Shown here in pieces: positions 33,505 through 41,491 of a stretch of 64,000 nucleotides of DNA; the first letter of the stretch is position 1, and every line of letters starts with the position of its first letter. Source of the stretch: Bacteroidales bacterium UBA5197 (GTDB taxonomy: Bacteria > Bacteroidota > Bacteroidia > Bacteroidales > Lentimicrobiaceae); contig DHVX01000084.1 in the NCBI GenBank assembly GCA_002412885.1, forward strand, positions 70,158 through 134,157. Direction: 5' to 3'. A program made the translations under genes and the position numbers. The notes under the pieces were generated by a model. It did no database searches. It had not been told where the DNA came from and worked only from the letters and a program-made list of their open reading frames with translations.

Positions 33505-33846
33505 GTGTTTGTGTGTTAGTGGATTTGTTTTTGAATTTTTTTAATGTTGGATTAAAAATCAATTAAGCCTGGTTGCAGGCCAATAAAAGTAAGCAAAATT
33601 CCGAAAAGAAATTCACCTGGTGTGCCTTCAAAGATCTTTATGTGAATCAGGTGTTTTTGTTTGTGTAATTGGTACACTAAGCAAAGTGTAAAATTAGAGC
33701 AAGTAATAATAATTAACAAGAGTTTTTTTTTATTTATTAAATGACAGTTCTGATTGATTAATTTATGGGTCTATATTTCTGAAATACAATCCAATGTCGT
33801 TTATTTTATGTTTCGAATTTGCTGATATGTGAACCAAATTTCCTTC
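33505..33846. other. AT-rich upstream region of the second PUL
   Basis: No gene is supported. This region should hold the promoter of the MFS-GH144-SusC-SusD operon. No exact TAnnTTTG box was found at a suitable distance, and no regulator gene is adjacent. Confidence 0.45.
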
Positions 33847-33866
33847 GTTCCGATAGCTATCGGAAC
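33847..33866. repeat. Perfect 20-bp palindrome
   Basis: GTTCCGATAGCTATCGGAAC is a perfect palindrome. The related sequence CGATAGTTATCGGAACC occurs inside the heptamer array near 24816, so it belongs to a dispersed repeat family more likely than a local operator. Confidence 0.75.
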
Positions 33867-33918
33867 CGCTACCAATGACAGATTAGAATTCAATCAAATG
33901 CAGATCAAAGTAAAAATT

Positions 33919-34140
33919 AACCTTATTAACTCTTAAAAACCTTAGTAACAAAACTGACCCCAACGATTTTGAACCCTGCCTGCCGGAGTGGCACGCAGGC
34001 AGGCTTATTTCTTCTTCAGAACCTTTTAAGGCAAAACACTTTTTAATGCAAGGGAAAATAAGGTTGGGAAGAAATATTAAGGTTGGAGGTTTTCCGGTGC
34101 GTTGCCTGTTACTAAGGTTTGGAAGATAAATTAAGGTTGG
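33919..34140. repeat. MITE-like element with imperfect terminal inverted repeats
   Basis: The 27-nt segment 33919-33945 matches the reverse complement of 34112-34138 at about 21 of 27 positions. Inside lie a 9-bp hairpin, CCTGCCTGC/GCAGGCAGG (33975-34003), and two direct copies of a 27-mer beginning AAGGTT and ending AAGGTTGG (34060-34086 and 34114-34140, 24 of 27 identical). No ORF is present. Confidence 0.6.
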
Positions 34141-34154
34141 CCCTGCTCACAATA

Positions 34155-34259
34155 AAGTGGAAAAATACTTTCAACCTCTCTGAAAATGAATAAGGATGAT
34201 GTTTCCACCTGTCTTCCCCGCATTATGCTCAATTATTTTTTGAGTTACAACTCAGGATG
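34155..34259. repeat. Dispersed repeat, copy B (first copy at 223-325)
   Basis: The same orientation and roughly 85% identity by eye to 223-325 are seen. The internal hairpin is kept in weaker form (CTCAA...TTGAG), while the loop differs. Confidence 0.75.
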
Positions 34260-34390
34260 ACTGTCAGTCTGAGCCCTGCATGAGCATGAAAGTCGATATT
34301 CATTAGCTAAACGATATTAACATTCAATTACATAAAAAGGGTGCCTATCAGATGTTTGTATTTTTTTCATGGTTGTCCGGGGAAAAGTAT

Positions 34391-34604
34391 GAGATTACCT
34401 TCGGTGAGCTCTCCGCCTCTGGCGGATCGGTTCTTCGCTAACGCTCAGAATGACTGTAGTTTACGTATGTTCAAGTAGGGAGGGGGCTTGGTGGCGGCGA
34501 AGCCGCCACCAAGCCCCCTCCCTCTTATGATAAAGCATTGTCATTCTGAACGTAACGAAGTGGAGTGAAGAACCGACCAAAGGGAGCTCACCGAAGGTAA
34601 TCTC
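34391..34604. repeat. Nested inverted-repeat element with a 47-nt near-perfect central hairpin
   Basis: The outer arms at 34391-34411 and 34584-34604 are perfect 21-bp inverted repeats beginning GAGATTACCTTCGG. The inner parts are imperfectly inverted (CGGTTCTTCG against GAAGAACCG; CAGAATGAC against GTCATTCTG). At the centre, 34477-34498 and 34502-34523 are perfect 22-bp inverted repeats around a GAA loop. No transposase is encoded. The GTCATTCTGAACG... motif belongs to a repeat type common in Bacteroidota intergenic regions. Confidence 0.85.
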
Positions 34605-34649
34605 TAATATCTTTTCAAGATTTCTCCGGACAATAGTGTATTTCTATCA

Positions 34650-34687
34650 AAAAAAAACCGGACACCGCTGTCGCAGTATCCGGTTTC
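34650..34687 (-). terminator. Rho-independent terminator of the cytochrome/rhodanese operon
   Basis: On the minus strand AAACCGGA pairs with TCCGGTTT around a 16-nt loop and runs into at least eight T residues. It lies about 20 bp after the last stop codon of the operon (34705). Confidence 0.88.
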
Positions 34688-34704
34688 AAAAACACAAACT
34701 TAGC

Positions 34705-35556
34705 TTATTTGTCTAATTTGTTTGAAGCTGTGGCAGCCCATTCATTAACGCCACCTTCATAAACTTTAACGTTCGGATATCCAAGGATAGATTTCAGCGC
34801 AACGAAACCTTTTCCAGCTCTTACACCAGTAGGACAAACCAGAATAATGGTCTTGTCCTTGGTTGCGCCTGCTGCTGTGAAGATTTTTTCAAGCTCAGCC
34901 TTTGATTTGTAAAGACTGTTGGCAGCGTTTAAAGTAGTATGATCTACATTAACCGATCCAGGGATGCGGCCTTTGTTGTTTTTGGGGTCTTTGCCGGTGA
35001 ATTCAGCAACTTCGCGCAAATCAACAAGAATAACCTTTGCATTGCCCGAAGCTGCCTGCACCTCTTTCATGTCGGCATAAATAGCTTTGTTTAAGGCAGG
35101 TGTAAAGGTTGCAGGCTTCACCGTTGATGGATTTTTGGTAACCGGTTTACGACCAGCTTTCCAGGCGACCATACCCCCATCCAGAATTTTTACATCGGTT
35201 GCACCCATATACTTCAGGGCCCAATAGAGTCTGCTGGCATACTTACCGGCACCTTCATCGTAAACCACAATGGTTTTCTTTTCGTTTAGCCCTTTGGCGC
35301 CAAAAATTTTAGCGAGTTCGGCAGGAGATTGAAGCAGACCTTCGATGCTGCCTGTTTTCTCAAGGCTTTTGTATGATACATTAACAGCATCGTTGATGTG
35401 AACTTTTGCATATTCAGTCTCAACTTCGGCTGAAACAACCACTAAATTGGCATCTTTTAGTTTTGAGCTCAGTTCGGCAACAGTAATCAGATCCTGAGCC
35501 TGAGCCATAATGCCCAATGCGACAAAAGCAATGGCAGTCAGAAATAGTTTTTTCAT
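34705..35556 (-). CDS. Exported tandem-rhodanese sulfurtransferase
   Basis: From the ATG at 35556 the protein is 283 aa with a signal peptide ending AQAQ. It has two rhodanese domains, about 23-140 and 155-280. The C-terminal domain carries the catalytic loop VCPTGVRAG with Cys241. In the N-terminal domain the equivalent position is Asp100 in VYDEGAGKYASR, as in classical two-domain thiosulfate or mercaptopyruvate sulfurtransferases whose N-domain is inactive. It should transfer sulfane sulfur in the periplasm. The last gene of the octaheme cytochrome operon, it starts 16 bp after the porin gene. The longer ORF from 35646 was rejected because it lacks a signal and overlaps the porin coding region. 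Confidence 0.86.
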   Translation of the reverse strand: MKKLFLTAIAFVALGIMAQAQDLITVAELSSKLKDANLVVVSAEVETEYAKVHINDAVNVSYKSLEKTGSIEGLLQSPAELAKIFGAKGLNEKKTIVVYDEGAGKYASRLYWALKYMGATDVKILDGGMVAWKAGRKPVTKNPSTVKPATFTPALNKAIYADMKEVQAASGNAKVILVDLREVAEFTGKDPKNNKGRIPGSVNVDHTTLNAANSLYKSKAELEKIFTAAGATKDKTIILVCPTGVRAGKGFVALKSILGYPNVKVYEGGVNEWAATASNKLDK

Positions 35557-35572
35557 TTTCGTTAGTTTTAAA

Positions 35573-36583
35573 TTAGAATTTAACCTGTACCTGAACCACA
35601 ATTTCATCAGAAGGTATCTCAATAGGAGATTCGCCACGGTAAACATAGTTCAGCTGGAGGCGGGTCCAGTCGTTAAAGAAGTAGTTAACGCCGAAAGTCA
35701 TATTGCTTTCTTTGTATCCGCTGGCATTGCCAGAATCAAAGAAATCATACATGAAAACGGGTTCAACATTCCACTTGGTCATATAGGCAAGGGTAACATA
35801 ACCACCGCTGCGGTCTTTGCCGAGCTCGATCAGGTTTCCACTACATCCACCACCAAGGTCGCGGTTGTAATCGCCATTGTCCAGAATATACTCACCAAGT
35901 ACAGTCAGTCCGCGGTATTTTAATTTAAGTTCACCGCCAATGGTTGTGCGGGTGTCCTTATCATTAAGATACGAAGGGTAACCATGACGGAAACTTCCTC
36001 CTACATAAATGAAATCCCATGGATGCAGAACAACTCGTGCGACGATGTCTTTTTTCTTGTTGTTGTCGAACTTGAGCAGTCCACCGCCATTCATTAATCC
36101 CAGTTGATAGGATACGAATGTGGTATCGTTTCCACCGAGGAGCATTACGCCCATATCGCGGAAAGGAGCAACCATCTGCAGGGTAGCTGTTGAGCGGTAA
36201 ACCGTCATCAATCCGCTGCAGGCAGTGTTGGCTTCCATACCGAAAGGAGTTTTAAAGGATCCTACCGATAACCGTGCCATATTGAAGCGGTCGTAAGTTA
36301 TAAATGCGTCGAGCAGGTAAGGGTTCGGCGAAATAAACGGACTTAGTTCAGCAACCACATAGTAAGAAAAGTCGTAAGGTATTTTGCCCATAGCTCCGAT
36401 GCGTGCTCTTTCAAAAGTGAAACTGTTTTTTGAAGGATCGGTGAAGTGGTGCTCATACTGCGACTGCAGGAAGCCAAACATTTTCAGGCCTTCTTCAGAG
36501 GCCGCACCGCCGCAACCCTGAGCCGAAACCCGGGTTGAAGCCAGCGCTGCAATTGCGATTAATACGAAAAAGTATTTTTTCAT
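35573..36583 (-). CDS. OprO/OprP-like outer-membrane porin
   Basis: The 336-aa protein has a signal peptide ending VSAQ, a short GCGGAASEEG segment, alternating amphipathic beta-strands and a C-terminal aromatic residue (VQVQVKF), as expected of a trimeric porin. KMFGFLQSQYEHHF, FERARIGAMGKIPYDFSYYVVAEL, VGSFKTPFGMEAN and ELGKDRSGGYVTLAYM resemble phosphate-selective porins O and P. In this operon it probably admits an anionic sulfur compound such as thiosulfate or tetrathionate rather than phosphate, but this is inferred from context. It is tightly packed between two rhodanese genes (10 and 16 bp gaps). Confidence 0.8.
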   Translation of the reverse strand: MKKYFFVLIAIAALASTRVSAQGCGGAASEEGLKMFGFLQSQYEHHFTDPSKNSFTFERARIGAMGKIPYDFSYYVVAELSPFISPNPYLLDAFITYDRFNMARLSVGSFKTPFGMEANTACSGLMTVYRSTATLQMVAPFRDMGVMLLGGNDTTFVSYQLGLMNGGGLLKFDNNKKKDIVARVVLHPWDFIYVGGSFRHGYPSYLNDKDTRTTIGGELKLKYRGLTVLGEYILDNGDYNRDLGGGCSGNLIELGKDRSGGYVTLAYMTKWNVEPVFMYDFFDSGNASGYKESNMTFGVNYFFNDWTRLQLNYVYRGESPIEIPSDEIVVQVQVKF

Positions 36584-36593
36584 AGCAGATTAA

Positions 36594-37568
36594 TTAGTTG
36601 CCGGTAACGATAGGCAGATTTTTTGCCATTGACGGTTTCCATTTGTTCACAGATTCTCCCCAGGCTGAGCTGGCATTATTGAATTTATTCATACCCCACA
36701 TAAGGCTTTTTGCATTGTAGCCGATTACCCTTAAGTAAGCAGTTATGGCACCTGATGTTTGGCCGGTATAGCAATAGGTTACAACCTCTTTCGACGGATC
36801 AAGAAAATTTACCTGACCATCACCAACAAGAAGTGGATTGATACGGTAAGCACCTTTTACATGGCCGAATCCGGCATAGTCGGTTTCGTTGAAATAATTA
36901 TTGACAAAGAAATTGGCAGGATTGGCAAGAACATCAGCAGGATTAACACTTTTAAATCCTTCGGCAAGAACAGCTGCTACGCGCGCTTTCAGAATGTTTG
37001 CAGGAATTGTGTCGGCGCTGCTGAACTTTGGGCTTGCATAAGTAAGGTTAGCAGGAGCTGCATCGGTGGTCCAGTTGGCGTTGCCTTCGGCAATGCTTCC
37101 AGTGTTTGGAGTCCAGATATCAAGGGTTGAGTTCCATCCGCTCATTCCCCATTTAAGGGCAACTGCATCGGCATAACCAGAAAGACGAAGTAATGCAACA
37201 GCGTGGGTTGCAGTTTGACCCGATTTACAAACCACCAGTATTGGTTTATTGGCTTTAGCTGCTTCGGTGAGGATGTCTTTTAGATCAACCCGGTGTGCAT
37301 CTGCAATATGACCTGCAGCAAACTCATCGGCTGTGCGGATATCAATTATGTATTTTGCAGCTATAAATGTGTTTACATCAGCAGCTGCCGGAGCTCCTGT
37401 GACAAATCCACCAATAATGGTGTTTATGTCAAGGTTATTGGCTACCAAATGCTTGGTTAATGCCTTCTGTGCATCAAAGTTGGTGTCGTCGTTGTCCTTT
37501 TTACAACTGGTCAATACAAGCGCCGGTACAAAGGCAAGGATCAGGAATAATCTCATTAGTTTGTTCAT
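36594..37568 (-). CDS. Tandem-rhodanese lipoprotein with two intact active-site cysteines
   Basis: The 324-aa lipoprotein has lipobox LTSC with Cys22. Two rhodanese-like domains are present. The first (about 60-150) has the active loop VVCKSGQTA with Cys114, and the second (about 200-310) has TYCYTGQTSG with Cys266. Each is preceded by an IDIRTADEFAAGHI-like or FGHVKGAYRI motif. Both catalytic cysteines are kept, unlike the two neighbours. It should act in the periplasm or on the outer membrane as a sulfur carrier or transferase. It starts 56 bp downstream of the single-domain rhodanese. Confidence 0.86.
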   Translation of the reverse strand: MNKLMRLFLILAFVPALVLTSCKKDNDDTNFDAQKALTKHLVANNLDINTIIGGFVTGAPAAADVNTFIAAKYIIDIRTADEFAAGHIADAHRVDLKDILTEAAKANKPILVVCKSGQTATHAVALLRLSGYADAVALKWGMSGWNSTLDIWTPNTGSIAEGNANWTTDAAPANLTYASPKFSSADTIPANILKARVAAVLAEGFKSVNPADVLANPANFFVNNYFNETDYAGFGHVKGAYRINPLLVGDGQVNFLDPSKEVVTYCYTGQTSGAITAYLRVIGYNAKSLMWGMNKFNNASSAWGESVNKWKPSMAKNLPIVTGN

Positions 37569-37624
37569 GTTGTTGTTTGTTTTAGGTGTGGGTTTTTATT
37601 GAATTTGAGTTTGTGAAGAGGGGG

Positions 37625-38137
37625 TTAGCAACCACCTCCGGATTTTGGTGCTTCATGGCCGCCTCCGCCAAGTTTTTCAAGGCTTTTTTCAAAAATATCA
37701 GGGTAAGTCAGCTCCCATTTTTTCCATCCTTCTTTAAGTGCGAATACATTGGTGTATCCCAGTTTCTGAAGGGTTTGTGCTGCGAGGATGCCGCGTTTTC
37801 CTTTCTGATCGTACACAACAATTTTTTCGTCAGGAAGCGGCATGTAAAGTCCGACACCTTCCCAATAAGTGGAATCAGAAACATTAAACTCGAGGCTGCC
37901 ACGGGGAATGTTTACCGAACCAGGAATGTAGCCGGGGTAGTGTTCATCGGGCTGTCTGACATCCACAAGGGTGTAAATTTCCTCTCCATTCATCAGCCCG
38001 TGAAGTTCTTCGGCTGTAATCAGTTTTATCTCTTTAAGTGCCTGATCTACCATGTCGTCAGCCGAAGCAAATTTTTCCTGCTTGCTGCAAGCCACTATGG
38101 CAAAAAGGATGGCAATTGCAAAAACTATTTTTTTCAT
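37625..38137 (-). CDS. Rhodanese-like lipoprotein lacking the catalytic cysteine, with a C-terminal Gly-Gly-Gly-Cys
   Basis: The 170-aa lipoprotein has lipobox AIVAC with Cys17 and one rhodanese domain (about 37-145). TLVDVRQPDEHYPGYIPGSVNI is well conserved, but the active loop reads VVYDQKGKRG with Asp110 where the catalytic Cys should be. The chain ends HEAPKSGGGC, so the only other cysteine of the mature protein is the final residue (170), on a flexible Gly-rich tail. This could replace the lost active-site cysteine as a swinging persulfide carrier or bind a metal; both ideas are speculative. It lies between cytochrome b (12 bp) and the tandem-rhodanese lipoprotein. Confidence 0.83.
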   Translation of the reverse strand: MKKIVFAIAILFAIVACSKQEKFASADDMVDQALKEIKLITAEELHGLMNGEEIYTLVDVRQPDEHYPGYIPGSVNIPRGSLEFNVSDSTYWEGVGLYMPLPDEKIVVYDQKGKRGILAAQTLQKLGYTNVFALKEGWKKWELTYPDIFEKSLEKLGGGGHEAPKSGGGC

Positions 38138-38149
38138 GTTGTTTAGGTT

Positions 38150-38773
38150 TTATGCGGGTTGATTATCGGTTTTGTGTTCTTCGGCGGGTTCTTCCTCATA
38201 TCCCGAGATCATGGCTTTGATGTTTGTTGAAAGCCTGTGGCCTGTGGTGGTCATGTAAACGTGCACGATTACAAAGGCTACCATCAGAAATGCCCCGAAT
38301 GTGTGCGCAACAACTGCAAACCATAATCCGTTGGCATCAATCGGGTTTTGAGGATAGTGATAGTACATATAAAGTAGTCCTGTTATGGTCTGAACCGGAA
38401 ATATCAAAATCAACAGACCCAGGTAAATTACCCTTTGAAGTGGATTCAGTTTATTGCCAAAAGATTTCTTTGTGGGGTGCGAAGCACCTTTAAAAATGCC
38501 TGAGGTGTAATATTGTATCTGTTCTTTGAACTTCTCGGTGGTAGGAATAAAGTTTTTGTACTGACCGGTAACAATGAGCCAAAATATTGTAATTATTCCA
38601 AGAATGATAAATGTGATTGCTGCTGCATTGTGCAGTCTTACCGATGCTTCAAAGCCAAATAATGTATAATTTCCATGGATTTCAAAGCCGGTAATTGTGA
38701 GCAGAATAACCGTTGCCATCTGAGTCCAGTGCCAGAAGCGTTCAAATCGGGAGAAGATTTTTATTTTTTCCAT
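38150..38773 (-). CDS. Cytochrome b561-type membrane subunit
   Basis: The 207-aa integral membrane protein has four predicted helices, at about 17-35, 47-69, 112-134 and 150-172. Candidate heme-b ligands are His15 in FWHWTQ, His48 in RLHNAA, His157 and His171 in AHTFGAFLMVAFVIVH. The architecture matches the gamma/cytochrome b subunits of formate dehydrogenase, hydrogenase and thiosulfate reductase, which pass electrons between menaquinone and a periplasmic partner. Here the partner should be the octaheme cytochrome c encoded 17 bp upstream. The C-terminus ends in a charged cytoplasmic tail. Confidence 0.85.
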   Translation of the reverse strand: MEKIKIFSRFERFWHWTQMATVILLTITGFEIHGNYTLFGFEASVRLHNAAAITFIILGIITIFWLIVTGQYKNFIPTTEKFKEQIQYYTSGIFKGASHPTKKSFGNKLNPLQRVIYLGLLILIFPVQTITGLLYMYYHYPQNPIDANGLWFAVVAHTFGAFLMVAFVIVHVYMTTTGHRLSTNIKAMISGYEEEPAEEHKTDNQPA

Positions 38774-38790
38774 TTCCTTTGTTTTTTCAG

Positions 38791-40386
38791 TTAGTTTTTG
38801 CGGGCAACAATCCTCATTACTGAATGAAGAACAACTCCCAGAAGTGAAATTATTATGATGGCAAATCCTGTATAATCAACGCCTTTTGCATAATCACGGC
38901 CGGGAAGATAGAATCCGGCAAGGTTGGCCAGACGCCCATCTTCACTTCTGGTATGACAATCTGTACATTTTAGGGTGTGTTCTTTTGGTGAAACCTGATG
39001 GTTCAGCGGCCAGAACATTTCAGTGGAAACAAAGTCATGCTGTCCGCTGTAGTATCTGCCAACATATTCCATTCCTATCTGAATGGCGGTGTCCCATCTC
39101 AGGTCTTCCCAGAAAGCACCCTGTCCTGGTTTTTCGGCAAATACATTTACATTTACAATTTCTTTGGTTTCAACATCATAAGGTTGCTTTCCGCGATGTA
39201 TCTTCACAGGCCATATTTTTGAGTCCCGATCTTCGTAGCTGCCCATCAGGGTGTTGATTTTTACAGGTATTTCACTGATGGTATCACCATAAAGAAAGTG
39301 GTCAGCAGTGCCGTTGAACCACATATAGTCAGGCTTGACATTGTCATCCCACACAAATTTTCCCTTTATTGAAAGGTAGCTGTATTTGTGGTTGACATCG
39401 TATTCGGTAATTTTATTCCCGTTTTCATCAGTCCGTCCGGCTACTGACCAGTCCCAATACATTACAGTCGGGTTGGCTTTCGCATAAATGGGAATATGGC
39501 AGGTCTGGCAGGCTACTTTGTGGTTGTGCATATCGATTACCTTATCGTTATGCGGCGTATTTGTATGGCATGATTCGCAGTACGCGCGGTTGTTGTTTTC
39601 TGATGAAACACTGTAAGCCCTTCCTGTAATATTGTGCCTTTCGGTAAGATGGCAGTCGTTGCACGACATATCCTGACCGGCTTTTGCCATATGGACATCA
39701 ACATATCGTGAGCAATTGAGCATTGCTTCTTCAAGGTCGCCATGTTTTACATTGTTACCCCCGCCGCCGTGAAAGTGACAAAATCCGCAATTTTCTTTGA
39801 GTGGTTTTCCTACATTCTGAGCAACATAATTATAGTCGGGAACCGGAAATTCAGCTGTTGCATTTTCGGCAGTAGCTGGCATACCGGCACCACCTTTGCG
39901 TTTTTTGTAAGTGTCAGTATTGTCGTGGCAAACCAGGCAGTCGAGATTGGTCGGGTCTTCAAAATCAAAAGTTTTATCTTTCCAATCGTAACCAATATGG
40001 CAGCGCATACACGATCCATTGTTGCTTTCGGCAGAAGCGCAGAAGTTGTTGATCAGATTTTTCTTTCCGATTGTAACGGTTCCACGGCCATTGGGAAGTG
40101 TGGTTTCGCGCTCCCATCTCCAATGGGCTGAAGCCATCAATTCGTCATCTCTTTTATTATGACACGACAAACAGGCTGCGGTGAGATCCTGAGGCCTTTT
40201 GAATTCCTGCTGAAGGATTTCAAATTCGGCGTGATCAACTTTTTTCTCGATATCAGCTCTGTTCTGATATTCAAATTTCTCAGGAATTCCACGTTTGTTT
40301 CCGAAGTGCACTGTTGCGAAGATCACCAGTGCAGGCAGCACCAGCACGACCAGAAATGAAGTGATTTTTTGCAGAATATTGTTCAT
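38791..40386 (-). CDS. Octaheme c-type cytochrome of the tetrathionate reductase family
   Basis: The 531-aa protein carries eight CxxCH heme motifs, starting at C72, C126, C150, C200, C242, C270, C293 and C474. There is one N-terminal membrane helix (about 8-29) and one C-terminal helix (about 507-527). Landmarks such as DHAEFEILQQ, LTAACLSCH, SAHWRWER, IGKKNLINNFC, MRCHIGYDW and LDCLVCHDNTDTYKK match the octaheme tetrathionate reductase family, whose Shewanella member reduces tetrathionate and also nitrite or hydroxylamine in vitro. The large heme-free stretch between hemes 7 and 8 (about 180 residues) is typical. It is the first gene of a six-gene operon and probably the terminal reductase. 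The in vivo substrate is not settled by sequence. Confidence 0.88.
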   Translation of the reverse strand: MNNILQKITSFLVVLVLPALVIFATVHFGNKRGIPEKFEYQNRADIEKKVDHAEFEILQQEFKRPQDLTAACLSCHNKRDDELMASAHWRWERETTLPNGRGTVTIGKKNLINNFCASAESNNGSCMRCHIGYDWKDKTFDFEDPTNLDCLVCHDNTDTYKKRKGGAGMPATAENATAEFPVPDYNYVAQNVGKPLKENCGFCHFHGGGGNNVKHGDLEEAMLNCSRYVDVHMAKAGQDMSCNDCHLTERHNITGRAYSVSSENNNRAYCESCHTNTPHNDKVIDMHNHKVACQTCHIPIYAKANPTVMYWDWSVAGRTDENGNKITEYDVNHKYSYLSIKGKFVWDDNVKPDYMWFNGTADHFLYGDTISEIPVKINTLMGSYEDRDSKIWPVKIHRGKQPYDVETKEIVNVNVFAEKPGQGAFWEDLRWDTAIQIGMEYVGRYYSGQHDFVSTEMFWPLNHQVSPKEHTLKCTDCHTRSEDGRLANLAGFYLPGRDYAKGVDYTGFAIIIISLLGVVLHSVMRIVARKN

Positions 40387-40498
40387 AGTCCGATTGTGAA
40401 TAAATTAACAATGCGAAAGTAGTAGTAAGCTTATTGTTAAATGAATATTAAGCCACCAACCTGAACATGCTTTTCTGCCTTATTCAACAGAATAATCT

Positions 40499-40512
40499 TT
40501 GATGTAAATCAA
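40499..40512. promoter_or_regulatory. Perfect FNR/CRP-family operator TTGAT-N4-ATCAA
   Basis: TTGATGTAAATCAA is an exact match to the FNR consensus. It lies in the divergent region between the octaheme cytochrome operon (start 40386) and the Crp/Fnr regulator (start 40570). It could control the operon, the regulator, or both. The regulator's recognition helix (VESVARIL) has the Glu and Arg used by Crp/Fnr proteins to read the GA/TC core. Confidence 0.75.
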
Positions 40513-40569
40513 TAATTTTTTTGTTTCTTTGCAGGAAAGCTTGCTATTTAACTAATTAATTATATCTAA

Positions 40570-41274
40570 ATGACAGAAGGACAGCTGAGTATGCAGCATA
40601 GTTGTGCCATCGGCGGAAACACCGGATCTTGCATCGATCTCTTGTCGGAGCAGGAACTCGAACTGATAAACTCGAAAAAGGCGGTTGTAAATTACCGTAA
40701 GGGTGAAATCATCTGCAAGCAGGGAACTCCGGCAGGACAAATTATGCTTGTTCAGGAAGGACTTGTAAAAATTTATATGGAAAGTAACTCCAATGATAAC
40801 CTGGTGCTTCACATAATGCCTCCAAGCAACATTATCGGGCTTTCTACACTTTCAGAAGGAAATTCGGTTTACCAGTTTTCTGCTCAGGCATATGTTGATA
40901 CACGTATTCAGTTAATCGATTCCATTACCTTTAAGCAACTTTTAAGATCCAATCCTGAGTTTGCAATGAAAGTCGTTGGATTTCTTGCTGATTACAACAC
41001 AATCATTAGCGGCAGGTTTTTCTGCCTGACTCATAAACAGACTTATGGCCGCTTTGCTGATGTTTTACTTTGCCTTGCCAACAGAATCTATAAGCAACAT
41101 AAATTCCCTCTCCAATTGTCAAGAAAGGAACTTGCTGAAATTGCCGGCATGTCGGTTGAAAGCGTTGCACGCATTCTCACCCGGTTTAAAGAAGAAAAAC
41201 TGATTGAAGAAGAATGCAAGCATATGCACATCCTCGATTACGACAGAATGTTTGAGATTAGTCAGAAGGGGTAG
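40570..41274 (+). CDS. Crp/Fnr-family transcriptional regulator
   Basis: The 234-aa protein has an N-terminal cyclic-nucleotide-binding-like beta-roll (about 25-135), a dimerisation helix and a C-terminal winged helix-turn-helix (LSRKELAEIAGMSVESVARI, about 180-200). Cysteines at 12, 21 and 49, plus later ones, do not follow the Cys pattern of E. coli FNR, so an iron-sulfur sensor is not certain. It may sense oxygen, nitric oxide or a sulfur species by another means. Divergent transcription from the octaheme operon, with a perfect TTGAT-N4-ATCAA site between, makes it the likely regulator of sulfur-compound respiration. Confidence 0.88.
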   Translation: MTEGQLSMQHSCAIGGNTGSCIDLLSEQELELINSKKAVVNYRKGEIICKQGTPAGQIMLVQEGLVKIYMESNSNDNLVLHIMPPSNIIGLSTLSEGNSVYQFSAQAYVDTRIQLIDSITFKQLLRSNPEFAMKVVGFLADYNTIISGRFFCLTHKQTYGRFADVLLCLANRIYKQHKFPLQLSRKELAEIAGMSVESVARILTRFKEEKLIEEECKHMHILDYDRMFEISQKG

Positions 41275-41491
41275 CCCCAGCTCTACGCACCAATATAACA
41301 ACATTCTAAATGTCCAGGCCTTAACTCACCATAGGAATACAGGCACATCAAAAAAATCAGGAAAGAGGCTCCATAGTAAAGTCCACATCCGTCATAACAC
41401 CGGATTCCACTTCAATTTCGTCCTCTTCGTCCTCAACCTCGGTTGCTGAGCGTAGTCGAAGCACACCCTTAGCCTTAACCTTAACCTCAAC
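41275..41491. other. Intergenic repeat fragment
   Basis: No gene is present. The motif GCTGAGCGTAGTCGAAGCAC (about 41445-41464) is a fragment of a repeat type common in Bacteroidota. It is followed by CCTTA/CCTCA tandem units at 41466-41491. Confidence 0.5.

Noticed and set aside
34477..34523. Central GC-rich hairpin as a transcription terminator
   Set aside because: No T-run on either side and it is embedded in a larger inverted repeat over 150 bp from any gene end; the real terminator is at 34650-34687.
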